Counted from the stretch's first letter, positions 34,022 to 42,621 are shown. The stretch is DNA of 64,000 bases from Bacillus sp. es.036 (GCF_002563635.1 NZ_PDIZ01000001.1:310001-374000), one strand, 5' to 3'. Notes: generated by a model not told the origin, from the letters alone. Program-made: numbers and translations.

Positions 34022-34873
34022 ATGAACGGAGTCGCCGTTGGTCATAAAATACAGTGCAAGTCCGAATATACAACTCTCAAAAACGTGATGGTTGTAAAAC
34101 CATCGTTTATGAGAATTACAGAAATTATCAATGAAACACAAAAGCATTATGAAAATAAAAACATTAACATCCCCCTAGCCCTTCAGCAACATGAGGCATT
34201 TGTGGAAGTGTTAGAAGCGAACGGTGCTAACGTAAGTGAACTTCAAGCTGAATATAGTCTCCCTGAGCAAGTTTTTACTCGTGATATTGGCTTTACGATT
34301 CACGATGAACTATTCGTTGCGACGATGAATGAACAAGTTCGAAAGCCAGAAGTGAATACGGTAAAAGCGTTCCTGCGAGAGAATGATATTTCTTATCAGG
34401 AAGGATTACCAGGTTCAATAGAAGGTGGCGATGTCGTGGTGGACGGTTCCACGATTTGGGTTGGAAATAGTGGCCGAACGTCACAAGTCGCGATTCAAGA
34501 ACTACAAAAGCGTTTGCCAGCTTATACCGTTGAACCATTGTCGTTAAGAGAGGATATCCTTCACCTGGATTGCGTATTTAACATTATTAGTAAAGATATC
34601 GCGCTTGTTTATCCACCTGCTTTTACAAAAGATGATTTAAGAAAATTGGAAGCGCGATTTCAGTTAATTCACGTTACAGAGGAAGAACAGTTCTATATGG
34701 GACCGAATGTGCTTTCAATTGGAGAGGGGAAGATCGTCAGTCTTTCGCAAAATAAACGCTTGAATCGCATCTTAACGGCGCATGGGTTCCGCGTTCTTCC
34801 GGTTGATTTCTCTGAGATTATTAAATCTGGTGGGTCCTTTCGCTGCTGTACACTTCCGCTAGAACGAAGCTGA
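34022..34873 (+). CDS. Dimethylarginine dimethylaminohydrolase-type amidinohydrolase
   Basis: A 283-residue member of the DDAH/arginine-modifying pentein fold, like B. subtilis YkgA. Motifs: FTRDIGF (substrate Asp/Arg), EGGDVVV, the catalytic His in LHLDCVF, and the nucleophilic Cys in SGGSFRCCTLPL near the C-terminus. It would hydrolyse methylated arginine or a related guanidine to citrulline and amine. GTGGAGG lies before the ATG 34022. Monocistronic or paired with the next gene. Confidence 0.87.
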   Translation: MNGVAVGHKIQCKSEYTTLKNVMVVKPSFMRITEIINETQKHYENKNINIPLALQQHEAFVEVLEANGANVSELQAEYSLPEQVFTRDIGFTIHDELFVATMNEQVRKPEVNTVKAFLRENDISYQEGLPGSIEGGDVVVDGSTIWVGNSGRTSQVAIQELQKRLPAYTVEPLSLREDILHLDCVFNIISKDIALVYPPAFTKDDLRKLEARFQLIHVTEEEQFYMGPNVLSIGEGKIVSLSQNKRLNRILTAHGFRVLPVDFSEIIKSGGSFRCCTLPLERS

Positions 34874-34884
34874 TCTTCTAGCGG
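34856..34884 (+). terminator. Hairpin at the end of the DDAH-like gene
   Basis: CCGCTAGAA pairs with TTCTAGCGG around the stop codon; the following T-tract is weak, so readthrough into the next gene is possible. Confidence 0.5.
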
Positions 34885-34930
34885 GAGTCGATTTTGTCGC
34901 TAGCCAACTCAAAAAAGAGGAGACGTGAGG

Positions 34931-35665
34931 ATGTTAAAAACAGAAAGTCGCTACTTGTTAACGAAAGAGGATATTGAAACACGTGAAGATCTTCCAAATT
35001 GGCTCAAGGCAGAGTATGAAACCTTCAGCCAATTAGTAACAGATCCGACCTTCCCTTGTTTTTTTGGACGAACCGCTCAGCTGAAAGGTGAACTTCGCTA
35101 TGCATATATTGAGCATAAAGATTGGTCGAATTTACCGGAGGCCGTTGAAAGCTTTCTAAGCTTATTTCAAAAGCCCACAAAGATTAGACACGGCTTATTT
35201 ATTTTTGTAGAGCCCGAAAGCAAAGAACAGTCCATTGATGAGTATCGATCGCAGTTCTGGGATATCCTTCAATATTTACATAATCACGATCGATTTCCGT
35301 GGCCGAGCGATGCACCGAAAGATCCAGAGCACTACTTATGGGACTTCCACTTTGCTGGAGAGCCGATCTTTACCTTTGGCAATGCGCCAGCTTACAAGCA
35401 GCGTAAAACGAGAAACCTTGGCAATAGTCTGATTCTCGGATTTCAACCACGCGCTATTTTTCAAGGACTGGAAGGTACTGAAAAAGGAGGCATCATGTCT
35501 CGTGAGAAAGTTCGTGCCCGCGTTGAGGCGTGGGACCAGCTTCCGAAGCACCCGGATATTAGTCATTTCGGCGACCCCGATCATAATGAATGGAAACAAT
35601 CGTTTATCGGTGACGACGTGACGCCAATTGAAGGGAAATGTCCTTTCTTTCATAAAGGTTCTTAA
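34931..35665 (+). CDS. YqcI/YcgG family protein
   Basis: A 244-residue protein of the YqcI/YcgG family: the typical FPCFFGRTAQ motif near residue 40, RHGLFIFVEP, FWDILQYLHNHDRFPWP, and HFAGEPIFTFGNAPAYKQRKTRNLG. The family is cytoplasmic and uncharacterised. GAGGAG lies eight bases before ATG 34931; a GTG at 34925 is an alternative. Confidence 0.8.
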   Translation: MLKTESRYLLTKEDIETREDLPNWLKAEYETFSQLVTDPTFPCFFGRTAQLKGELRYAYIEHKDWSNLPEAVESFLSLFQKPTKIRHGLFIFVEPESKEQSIDEYRSQFWDILQYLHNHDRFPWPSDAPKDPEHYLWDFHFAGEPIFTFGNAPAYKQRKTRNLGNSLILGFQPRAIFQGLEGTEKGGIMSREKVRARVEAWDQLPKHPDISHFGDPDHNEWKQSFIGDDVTPIEGKCPFFHKGS

Positions 35666-35678
35666 AGACGCCGATCAG

Positions 35679-35712
35679 CCTGAGTGGGGAGAGTTCCTGC
35701 TCAGGTTTTTTT
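35679..35712 (+). terminator. Terminator of the YqcI/YcgG gene
   Basis: CCTGAG/CTCAGG stem with a 15-base loop, followed by seven T. Confidence 0.8.
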
Positions 35713-35835
35713 GCGAGTAAAGATGTGTGAATGGATTGTGGAATAATATGTTAAAATGTAACGTAATATCAATGCAAAATAGCTGTCAGAGTAATAAAAC
35801 TGAAACGGATGTAATTAGCTCCTACCTGTAAGGTG

Positions 35836-35853
35836 AACCAAGTTTGGTTTTTT
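35836..35853 (+). terminator. Small leader hairpin
   Basis: AACCAA/TTGGTT with a two-base loop, followed by TTTTT, lies 17 bases before the next start codon. It could attenuate transcription of the small gene downstream. Confidence 0.35.
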
Positions 35854-35869
35854 CCTGGGAGGTACTCAG

Positions 35870-36037
35870 ATGAAGGGTCAAAAGAAAGAGAAAAAGGATT
35901 TCTTTAAAATTCAGAATGAGTATAGACGAAAAGTACGAGAAAAAGGGAAGCAGCCTTCCCCAACTGCTGAATTAAAAAGCATTGTGCTTATCTTTTTCAC
36001 TTTGATCTTAATGAAATGGTTGTATATGTTTATTTGA
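35870..36037 (+). CDS. Small single-pass membrane protein
   Basis: A 55-residue peptide: a highly basic N-terminus (MKGQKKEKKDFFKIQNEYRR) and one C-terminal transmembrane helix (IVLIFFTLILMKWLYMFI). GGGAGG precedes the ATG. A tail-anchored layout. No family recognised. Confidence 0.62.
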   Translation: MKGQKKEKKDFFKIQNEYRRKVREKGKQPSPTAELKSIVLIFFTLILMKWLYMFI

Positions 36038-36108
36038 TGGGGGAAATTCAAAAAGTCACAATAAGAATTTGATCGGCTAAGTCTATTAAGTCGTAGAGGA
36101 GGTTTTTT

Positions 36109-36696
36109 TTGAACACCATTATGAAAGGGTTACCAAATCTAGAAACAGAACATTTTCATCTACGGAAAATAAATACGGATGATATCCCAGCTATTTTTGA
36201 TTATGGTTCGAATCCGAACGTTTCGAAACAGGTAAGCTGGGAAACACATCAGACGGTAGCGGACACAAGGGTGTTTGTAGATATGATTGTAGAAGGATAT
36301 GAACAAGGAACGAAAGCATTGTGGGGAATGGAGTTAAAATCAACTGGAAAGCTTGTTGGAACAATTGATTTTGTTACGATTCAAGAACGTCATGGAAACG
36401 CGGAAATCGGCTATGTGCTTTCAGAGGAATGCTGGGGAAAAGGGTATATGACGGAAGCTGCCAGGAGAATCATTACCTATGGATTTGAAGAGCTTCAGTT
36501 AGAACGCATTCAAGCAAGGTGTTTCATTGAAAACGAAGGTTCTGCGCGAGTGATGGAAAAGGTCGGTATGTTATTTGAAGGAACCATGAGAAGCGCGATG
36601 TTTGCGAAAGGGAAGTTTCATGATTTAAAAATGTTTGCGATTGTTTCGGAAGATTATTTGAAATGTCGTAATAACAAGAGACAAAGCTGTGAGTGA
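36109..36696 (+). CDS. GNAT acetyltransferase (RimJ/RimL type)
   Basis: A 195-residue N-acetyltransferase. It shows LETEHFHLRKINTDD at the start, the acetyl-CoA binding EIGYVLSEECWGKGYMTEAARRII (Q/RxxGxG/A-type turn) near 105-125, and the C-terminal ARCFIENEGSARVMEKVGM motif of the RimJ/RimL group. It may acetylate a ribosomal protein or a small amine. It starts at TTG with GAGGAGG six bases upstream. Confidence 0.9.
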   Translation: MNTIMKGLPNLETEHFHLRKINTDDIPAIFDYGSNPNVSKQVSWETHQTVADTRVFVDMIVEGYEQGTKALWGMELKSTGKLVGTIDFVTIQERHGNAEIGYVLSEECWGKGYMTEAARRIITYGFEELQLERIQARCFIENEGSARVMEKVGMLFEGTMRSAMFAKGKFHDLKMFAIVSEDYLKCRNNKRQSCE

Positions 36697-36722
36697 AAAC
36701 GACCTTTTTCTAGGTCGTTTTC
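36695..36722 (+). terminator. Terminator of the GNAT gene
   Basis: GAAAACGACCT/AGGTCGTTTTC perfect stem with T-rich loop. Confidence 0.8.
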
Positions 36723-36727
36723 CTTTG

Positions 36728-36783
36728 TTGACGAATCATTTAAGTTAGATTATCATCTAATTAGGTGTTTACCTAATTAGATG
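36728..36783 (+). promoter_or_regulatory. Promoter with overlapping perfect ArsR-type operator
   Basis: TTGACG (36728-36733) and TATCAT (36751-36756) are 17 bp apart. Just downstream lies a perfect 13-bp inverted repeat (36754-36766 and 36771-36783, centre GTTT), and a smaller one, TTAGAT-TATC-ATCTAA (36745-36760), covers the -10 box. Autorepression by the gene product is likely. Confidence 0.7.
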
Positions 36784-36797
36784 GGAGGTGAAATAGA

Positions 36798-37373
36798 TTG
36801 CAGTTAAACAGATTAGTCAATTTTCATAAAACACTTGGTGATCCAACGCGCATACGAATTCTTTCGTTACTAGCGACGGGACCTCTCCACGGACAAGCGA
36901 TCGCTGGCAAGCTGGGATTGAAAGCACCTACGATCACGCATCACATGACGAAATTAAGAGATACTGGCATTGTGTATCAGCGTAGAGATAAGAATACAAT
37001 TTACTATTATATTGATGAGAAAAAATTTCGCTCTTATTCTGAAGCATTACCTAAGATGCTTTACCAGCCTGAACAAGACAAGGAGGACGATGCATTGAAA
37101 GCGCAAGCTGTCGTTAATAATTTTATCGAAGCAGATGGAACGTTAAAGCACCTCCCTTCTCAACGAAAGAAAAAGATTATTATTCTAAAGCACTTGATAA
37201 ATGGATTAGAACGAGGGAGAAAATATCCCGAGAAAGAAATAAATGAGTATATCAAACGGTTCCATCCTGACTTTGCGACAATTCGTCGAGAGTTTATTAT
37301 CAATCATTTTATGTACCGAGAGAATAACATCTACGAACTAAATCCAGAAGAAATGTGGGCAACGATCGACTAA
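36798..37373 (+). CDS. ArsR-family regulator with DUF2087 domain
   Basis: A 191-residue regulator. Residues 1-75 are a winged helix (LVNFHKTLGDPTRIRILSLLATGPLHGQAIAGKLGLKAPTITHHM); residues 100-185 are a DUF2087 domain (LKHLPSQRKKKIIILKHLINGLERGRKYPEKEINEYIKRFHPDFATIRREFI). It starts at TTG with GGGAGG upstream. Its promoter carries a perfect operator, so it is probably autoregulated. No metal-binding cysteines; ligand unknown. Confidence 0.88.
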   Translation: MQLNRLVNFHKTLGDPTRIRILSLLATGPLHGQAIAGKLGLKAPTITHHMTKLRDTGIVYQRRDKNTIYYYIDEKKFRSYSEALPKMLYQPEQDKEDDALKAQAVVNNFIEADGTLKHLPSQRKKKIIILKHLINGLERGRKYPEKEINEYIKRFHPDFATIRREFIINHFMYRENNIYELNPEEMWATID

Positions 37374-37401
37374 AAGCGCAATCGCAGATTGTGCTTTTTT
37401 T
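37373..37401 (+). terminator. Terminator of the ArsR-DUF2087 gene
   Basis: AAAGCGCAATC/GATTGTGCTTT stem with one G-U pair and a T-run. Confidence 0.85.
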
Positions 37402-37435
37402 CTTTGAGTTAGGAGATAGGGTCTGAAATAAGTAA

Positions 37436-37469
37436 TTGAAATATTCTTCATGTTTTGAAATAATTGGTA
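37436..37469 (+). promoter_or_regulatory. Sigma-A promoter of the LprI-like lipoprotein gene
   Basis: TTGAAA (37436-37441), 17 bp, AATAAT (37459-37464), followed by TGGTA. The 17-mer TTTTGAAATAATTGGTA (37453-37469) recurs exactly at 59831-59847 and nearly so at 61291-61306, each also placed as a promoter. Confidence 0.55.
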
Positions 37470-37528
37470 ATATCTAAAACGGAAGTTCATTCATACGATT
37501 TTTACATTTAAAATGGAGGATTTATCAA

Positions 37529-38170
37529 ATGAAATTGCAAACGAAACTATCCATGCTCATGTTAACTTTCGCTCTAGTCGCTTTGTCTGCCTGCGGAAAT
37601 TCAACTAATGAGTCTAGTGCTCAATCGAACAACCAGCCATCAAATAACACACCACCTGAAGTAACAGAAGAGGATGCTCCAGCTGAAGAAGAAGTAGAAG
37701 ATACGAGTGCTGACGATATAGAGGTAAATGAGCAAGAGGATTCTTCAACTCCTACAACGGAAGATTCAACTAATGGAGAATCTGAGAAATCCGATCAACC
37801 TAACGATGAGAACGTGGAAAATCAAAAAGAAAAATACTTCAAGAAACTAAATAGCATGTATGAATCTGATCGAAATGTAGAAGTGAAAGAAACGATGGTA
37901 GAAATGGAAGAACAAGAGGCGGAAAGGTATCAAAATTGGGATAAGATGTTGAACGAAATATATGGAGTGCTTCAGGCACAGCTTCCTTCGGATGAGATGG
38001 ATCAATTAAGAGAAGAACAGCGAAAATGGGTAGAGCATAGAGATGAAGCTGCCAAAAAAGCCTCACTTAAATACGAAGGTGGTACGACCGAATCATTAGA
38101 ATATGTCGCAACGCAAGCAAGTCTTACAAGAGAAAGATGCTATGAGTTAGTTGCTAAGTATATGGAATGA
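37529..38170 (+). CDS. Lipoprotein with LprI-type C-terminal domain
   Basis: A 213-residue lipoprotein. The signal peptide ends in lipobox LSAC, so Cys22 is lipidated. A long Ser/Asn/Glu-rich linker (residues 25-90) extends from the membrane to a helical domain (95-213) with the LprI/DUF1311 features LNEIYGVLQAQLPSDEMDQLREEQRKWVEHRDEAAKKA and ELVAKYM. Members of this family include inhibitors of lysozyme. TGGAGG precedes the ATG. Confidence 0.8.
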   Translation: MKLQTKLSMLMLTFALVALSACGNSTNESSAQSNNQPSNNTPPEVTEEDAPAEEEVEDTSADDIEVNEQEDSSTPTTEDSTNGESEKSDQPNDENVENQKEKYFKKLNSMYESDRNVEVKETMVEMEEQEAERYQNWDKMLNEIYGVLQAQLPSDEMDQLREEQRKWVEHRDEAAKKASLKYEGGTTESLEYVATQASLTRERCYELVAKYME

Positions 38171-38189
38171 TGGTTAGGTGAGTGATTTT

Positions 38190-38477
38190 GTGGCACCAAA
38201 AGTGAGAGACATCATGAGATATAGAAGGATTTCACTTGTCTTTTTATTTATTTCCATGCCTTTAAACATCCTGGGAAGTTTTGCTGGGGGATGGTGGGTC
38301 ACTTTGTTAGGGGTCTCGCTTCTAAGCCTCTTTTTTATAATGACGTTTCTTTTTTGGAGATGTCCGGTGTGCAAAAGAAGATTGCCGGTACGATTTGACA
38401 ACGATAAAGATCTAAATGACATCTATCGTTGCCCTTATTGTCAGACAAGGTTTTTAAGTGGAGAAATTATTGAATAG
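38190..38477 (+). CDS. Two-helix membrane protein with zinc ribbon
   Basis: A 95-residue protein. Two transmembrane helices are followed by a cytoplasmic zinc ribbon: CPVCKRRLP and CPYCQTRF, two CxxC pairs spaced 23 residues apart. Start at GTG 38190 with AGGTGAG seven bases upstream; GTG 38178 is an alternative. It follows the lipoprotein gene closely. Function unknown. Confidence 0.65.
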   Translation: MAPKVRDIMRYRRISLVFLFISMPLNILGSFAGGWWVTLLGVSLLSLFFIMTFLFWRCPVCKRRLPVRFDNDKDLNDIYRCPYCQTRFLSGEIIE

Positions 38478-38500
38478 GGGAAGTACTTGTATTTCAGCCA

Positions 38501-38623
38501 TTGAGGAGTGGCTTAAAGGCTCTAAATCCTCTAAATAAATTCGGAGCTATCCTTATTTTTTTGATAATCGCTATTATAAAGCTTCTAGCCTGTTATCACC
38601 TTTTTCGTTTGAATATTCTGTAA
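38501..38623 (+). CDS. Doubtful short membrane peptide
   Basis: A frame of 40 residues (from TTG) containing one strongly hydrophobic helix (FGAILIFLIIAIIKLLACY). No ribosome binding site fits, although AGGGGAAG lies further upstream out of phase. It may be a gene remnant. The CGGAGC at 38534-38539 resembles the repeat core of the right-end array. Confidence 0.25.
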   Translation: MRSGLKALNPLNKFGAILIFLIIAIIKLLACYHLFRLNIL

Positions 38624-38682
38624 AAAAATGAAACCTTTAGCGATAAATAGACGTAGAATGAATTAGGGTAGGAGGGGTATTT

Positions 38683-38994
38683 TTGAAAAAGGTAATCGGT
38701 AAGGCGATACTAGCATCTCTTATAATTGGTCTAATCGTATGGGCAGCAAGCGCATTCTTTTCTTTTTCTTATTTTGAATGGAGTTTTCTCATTGGAATTG
38801 GCTTATCAGTAATCCTTTATTTTTTTAATAGTAGTGGAGGGATTCTTTCAGATGCAACAAATTTTGAAGCGAGTCAAGCAGGGTGGAAAATTCAAAGAGA
38901 TAGCGAACTGAAAGTGAATGTTGGAGCTGTGTTTTATGGTTCCTTACTATATACGATTATTAGTTTGATTATGACGGTTATTGCTTTCTATTAA
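38683..38994 (+). CDS. Small membrane protein
   Basis: A 103-residue protein starting at TTG with AGGAGGGG upstream. Two N-terminal helices and one C-terminal helix surround a soluble loop (SDATNFEASQAGWKIQRDSELK). Resembles DUF3899-like Bacillus membrane proteins only loosely. The S41 protease gene starts 29 bp later. Confidence 0.62.
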   Translation: MKKVIGKAILASLIIGLIVWAASAFFSFSYFEWSFLIGIGLSVILYFFNSSGGILSDATNFEASQAGWKIQRDSELKVNVGAVFYGSLLYTIISLIMTVIAFY

Positions 38995-39023
38995 GTGCGA
39001 ATTTTAAAGGAGTGAGAGAATCG

Positions 39024-40322
39024 TTGAGTAAACAGATAACTAACAGCATGGTTTTGCAGGCAAGCGATGAAACATACCGGAAGATGTTTCATGACATTAT
39101 TGATTTGATGCATCATGATTACGCAGGTTATGAGGATAAAGCTGGGTGGGACCAACCAGAATTTTATTTAGATCAGTTCATTGACATGGACGATCGTAAA
39201 TTGGTTGACCTCGTGCAAAACTATTTATTGGACTTTAACGATTTACATACAGGTTTTACGGATCTTCTTAATCCGAAAAAGGATATCGGATTTACGGTAA
39301 GACGGTTTGAAGACAAGCTCTATGTCACTTCCTTATCAAATGAGGAGCGAATCAATACTGGTGATCAGATCGTTGCATTAGATGGAATGGGCATTGCAGA
39401 AATAGCTAAGAAATATGCAAAAGAGCTTCGAACAACTATTCCTGAAAGACAAAAGTGGGAACCGTTATTACAACGCTTTGAAGTAGCAGAAATTGAAACG
39501 AAACAAGGTGATCAGGCCTCTTTAGCATTAAGGTCATACGAGGCGATTCCATATAGAGCAGAATATAGCATTCAAGAATTACAAAAAGATATTCTTTATA
39601 TGAAAATAACTGATTTTATGAATCATGACGCGATTGGGAAATTGATTCGTCATAACGAAGACAAACTATCAACCTATCCCTTCTTAATTATTGACGTGCG
39701 ATTAAATAGAGGGGGAAGTGATCTTGCGTATTTTGAATTGCTGCCTTATTTATTTGAGGGAGGAAAAGTAGATCTTCGTGATTTTTCCAATGTCACAGCT
39801 TTAACTCTTTGTACCGAGAGAAATGTTAAGTTAAGAATTCAAATGCTTGAAGGGGCATTGGCTTCAATCCAGGATGAAGAAACCCGGCGTCAAATAGAGG
39901 TGATGATAAGAGAATTAGATCATCATCGAGGAGAAGGATTTGTTGAACTTAACTTATCCGAATTAGAAGAGGACCTTGTCTTTGAAACCAAATCAGGTCC
40001 TAGTAAGGTTATTATTCTATCAGATGTATTCTGTGGAAGCTCTGGGGATTCTTTCGTCGAAGCGTGTAAGCATTCTTCTAAGGTAACGGTAGTAGGTAGA
40101 CCAACGTTAGGGATGAATGATTACGCAAATGTCGCCTTTAACGTATGGAATAATCGCTTTCAACTGATGTATCCGACGTCAAAGTCGTCTCGTGTAGATG
40201 AAGGAAAAGGGATGAGTGAAAAAGGGATACAACCCGACAAATATGTGAGGTGGACCCCTTTCCATTTAAAAGAAGATGTTGACTTGACCATGGCTGTACA
40301 GGAGCTATATAAGGAAAAGTGA
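39024..40322 (+). CDS. S41-family (C-terminal processing type) peptidase, cytoplasmic
   Basis: A 432-residue protein with no signal peptide. A divergent PDZ-like region (KLYVTSLSNEERINTGDQIVALDGM) precedes the S41 core: FLIIDVRLNRGGSDLAYFELL, VIILSDVFCGSSGDSFVEACKH with the probable nucleophilic Ser, and the VVGRPTLGMNDYANVAF block. The classical Lys is not obvious. Start at TTG 39024 with AAAGGAG about ten bases upstream. Substrate unknown. Confidence 0.8.
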   Translation: MSKQITNSMVLQASDETYRKMFHDIIDLMHHDYAGYEDKAGWDQPEFYLDQFIDMDDRKLVDLVQNYLLDFNDLHTGFTDLLNPKKDIGFTVRRFEDKLYVTSLSNEERINTGDQIVALDGMGIAEIAKKYAKELRTTIPERQKWEPLLQRFEVAEIETKQGDQASLALRSYEAIPYRAEYSIQELQKDILYMKITDFMNHDAIGKLIRHNEDKLSTYPFLIIDVRLNRGGSDLAYFELLPYLFEGGKVDLRDFSNVTALTLCTERNVKLRIQMLEGALASIQDEETRRQIEVMIRELDHHRGEGFVELNLSELEEDLVFETKSGPSKVIILSDVFCGSSGDSFVEACKHSSKVTVVGRPTLGMNDYANVAFNVWNNRFQLMYPTSKSSRVDEGKGMSEKGIQPDKYVRWTPFHLKEDVDLTMAVQELYKEK

Positions 40323-40337
40323 TGAAGCTCACTAGAT

Positions 40338-40510
40338 ATGAAAGAAGAGAAATCTTTTCTTACACTTGGGGAACTGGATGGATATGCTCGAGGGAGTCAA
40401 AATGAACTAGCGATAGTAATGAAAATAAATCAACCTTACCGAACTCAGTGGAAGAGGCGGAATATGCCGTTGTGTTTAAGTTGGAATTAACGGAGGATAA
40501 CGAGCAATAG
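40338..40510 (+). pseudogene. Probable gene remnant
   Basis: An ATG opens a frame starting MKEEKSFLTLGELDGYARG, but from about 40440 the coding-like sequence continues in another frame (EEAEYAVVFKLELTEDNEQ then stop at 40510). This suggests a frameshifted or internally deleted small gene. No family recognised. Confidence 0.3.
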
Positions 40511-40564
40511 TCACTGCGCTAATGAAGCTTGAATCGGCAAAATGATAGAAGGTGAGGCCACGTG

Positions 40565-40912
40565 ATGAATAAAGGTTTATTGCATTTGGAAGGGCTAATC
40601 GTTTTACTTGGCTCTTTGTACTTCTACGCATCAATCGATGCAAGTTGGTGGCTGTTCTTTCTTTGTTTATTCCTGCCCGATCTCTTTATGCTAGGATACG
40701 TGATGAACAATAGAATCGGTGCTCTGATCTATAATATTGGCCATACGTACGTATTTCCATTTATTCTTCTCATCCTAAGTGTGAGTTTGAACCTAGATTT
40801 ACTTCTCGCACTCAGCCTCATCTGGATTGCCCATATCGGAATGGATCGAACTGTAGGCTATGGTTTAAAGTACCCATCTCAATTTAAAGAGACGCATTTA
40901 CAAAAAGTCTAA
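40565..40912 (+). CDS. DUF4260 family membrane protein
   Basis: A 115-residue protein with four hydrophobic helices and the DUF4260 end motif WIAHIGMDRTVGYGLKYPSQFKETHL. AAGGTGAGG precedes the ATG. Uncharacterised family, membrane-embedded. Confidence 0.8.
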   Translation: MNKGLLHLEGLIVLLGSLYFYASIDASWWLFFLCLFLPDLFMLGYVMNNRIGALIYNIGHTYVFPFILLILSVSLNLDLLLALSLIWIAHIGMDRTVGYGLKYPSQFKETHLQKV

Positions 40913-40968
40913 TGATCAACTAGATAGTCAGTGTCTAGTGGTAGTGGATTAAGGAGGAGACAGTCATC

Positions 40969-41640
40969 ATGCAAGCCGTCATTTTTGATATGGATGGAAC
41001 GCTTTTTCAAACAAATAAAATTCTCGCATTATCCTTAGAGGACACGTTTCAATATTTAAGATCAATTAACCAATGGGATGGGGAAGCGCCGATTGCACAA
41101 TACCGTGAAATCATGGGCGTCCCGTTACCAAAAGTATGGGAAGCTTTGTTGCCGGATCATTCGATGGAAGTAAGAGAACGAACGGATGCTCATTTTTTAA
41201 AGCGGTTGATTGTGAATATTAATGATGGGAAAGGTGAGCTGTATCCGAATGTGAAGGAAGTTTTCTCGTCGTTAAAAGAAAATCAGTGTGCCATTTACAT
41301 CGCAAGTAATGGTTTATCTGATTACTTGGAAGCGATCGTGCGTCACTACGGGTTAGATCATTGGGTTACAGAAACGTTTAGCATCCAACGCGTGGACTCT
41401 TTAAAAAAATCTGATTTAGTTCAAAAGATTGCAGAGAAATATGAGCTAACGGACGCGGTAGTTGTAGGGGATCGCTTATCTGATATAAACGCAGCGAAAG
41501 ACAATGGATTCGTTTCCATCGGCTGTCATTTTGATTTTGCAAAAGAAGAGGAATTCGATCAGGCAGACCGAGTGATTCACAATTTAAACGAGCTTACAAT
41601 GGTATTGACCGAGTTAAATCTAGCGGGGATTAAAGGATAA
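40969..41640 (+). CDS. HAD-superfamily phosphatase
   Basis: A 223-residue HAD hydrolase of the phosphoglycolate-phosphatase-like group. Motif I DMDGT (Asp8, Asp10), motif II IASNG, and motif IV VVGDRLSDINAAKDNG are present, and the cap domain lies after residue 15. AAGGAGGAG precedes the ATG. Substrate is a small phosphoester, not predictable. Confidence 0.9.
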   Translation: MQAVIFDMDGTLFQTNKILALSLEDTFQYLRSINQWDGEAPIAQYREIMGVPLPKVWEALLPDHSMEVRERTDAHFLKRLIVNINDGKGELYPNVKEVFSSLKENQCAIYIASNGLSDYLEAIVRHYGLDHWVTETFSIQRVDSLKKSDLVQKIAEKYELTDAVVVGDRLSDINAAKDNGFVSIGCHFDFAKEEEFDQADRVIHNLNELTMVLTELNLAGIKG

Positions 41641-41652
41641 TGTTAGAAAGAC

Positions 41653-41690
41653 AAAAGGACGTTCATCTTTATTAAAGTTGACGTCTTTTT
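41653..41690. terminator. Convergent terminator
   Basis: AAAAGGACGT/ACGTCTTTTT stem (one G-U pair) serves the HAD gene and possibly the convergent DUF421 gene. Confidence 0.75.
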
Positions 41691-41717
41691 ATTTAACAGT
41701 GATATTTCCTAGCTTCT

Positions 41718-42416
41718 TTAATGCAAGCGATCATCCCGTTTATCAATAAACAGTGAACCATCCTTTTGTAATTCTGCATAAAACACGTCTGAAACGGATT
41801 GAATCCCCTTTGCCTGAACTTGTTGAAGTAGCCATCCTTCATCCACATTCATTTCGTTTAAGGATTTCCGATTTAGTTGACCGTCCTCAATCAAGGGTGC
41901 AGAGATGGGATAGATCTTTTGCGCTTTTGAAGTAATACCTTGATCTCCTTTCGTTACCGGTTGCTTGTTATCTTTCTTTAAGACGGATAACGTTCCATCG
42001 GTTTCAAAAATGGCATAGTCGACGTCTTTCAGAGAAAAGACGTTCTTTTTTCGAAGTAAGAGGTTTAGAGAATCAAGGTCGAGTCGAAGTTTACGTAGCT
42101 CGTTCTCCATAATTTTTCCATTACGAACAACGATTTTTGGACTTCCTTTAACTCCTAATCTCATTGTTTTTGATTTTAAATCCGCATATCCCATAAGAAT
42201 AGTAAATAGGGTCCAGGCAACAAGAGCAATCATCCCATTTCTCACGCTTAACGAAGAGTCAATGGCAAGAGAAGCGCCTAACGTTCCAAGGGCGATGGCT
42301 GATACAAAATTAAAAAAGGTCATCTGCGAAATTTCTTTTCTTCCCATGATTCTTGTTAATAACAGTAATGTGATAAATGAAAGAGAGAGTCGTATGAGTA
42401 ATGTAGTCAGTGCCAT
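41718..42416 (-). CDS. DUF421/UPF0702 membrane protein (YetF/YdfR type)
   Basis: A 232-residue protein: three N-terminal helices with MGRKEISQMTFFNFVSAIALGTLGA, then a soluble domain of two similar units (SLNLLLRKKNVFSLKDVDYAIFETDGTLSVLKK and GWLLQQVQAKGIQSVSDVFYAELQKDGSLFI). This is the YetF pattern; several are spore-membrane proteins. AAAGGAG precedes the ATG 42416; the longer frame is rejected. Confidence 0.88.
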   Translation of the reverse strand: MALTTLLIRLSLSFITLLLLTRIMGRKEISQMTFFNFVSAIALGTLGASLAIDSSLSVRNGMIALVAWTLFTILMGYADLKSKTMRLGVKGSPKIVVRNGKIMENELRKLRLDLDSLNLLLRKKNVFSLKDVDYAIFETDGTLSVLKKDNKQPVTKGDQGITSKAQKIYPISAPLIEDGQLNRKSLNEMNVDEGWLLQQVQAKGIQSVSDVFYAELQKDGSLFIDKRDDRLH

Positions 42417-42588
42417 GATTTGTACTCCTTTCAATTGCATTCAATAGCTGTTTTTAGAGTGTGTTAATTTCAAGTATGTATTCAGGCTTTAAAAATGAAA
42501 CTTATTTCGATACGTTTTCGTAGAGAGGTTACCTAGATAAAAAACATTTTATGTAAAATCGCGAAGGGAAAGGTGTTTGGATGCTGTT

Positions 42589-42621
42589 CTGAATCCCGCT
42601 AATGGTAGTAATAGGATTCAG
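42589..42621. other. Hairpin in leader of DUF4181 gene
   Basis: CTGAATCC pairs with GGATTCAG around a 17-base loop, 30 bases before the next start. Possibly regulatory; the rest of 42417-42650 shows no gene. Confidence 0.3.
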
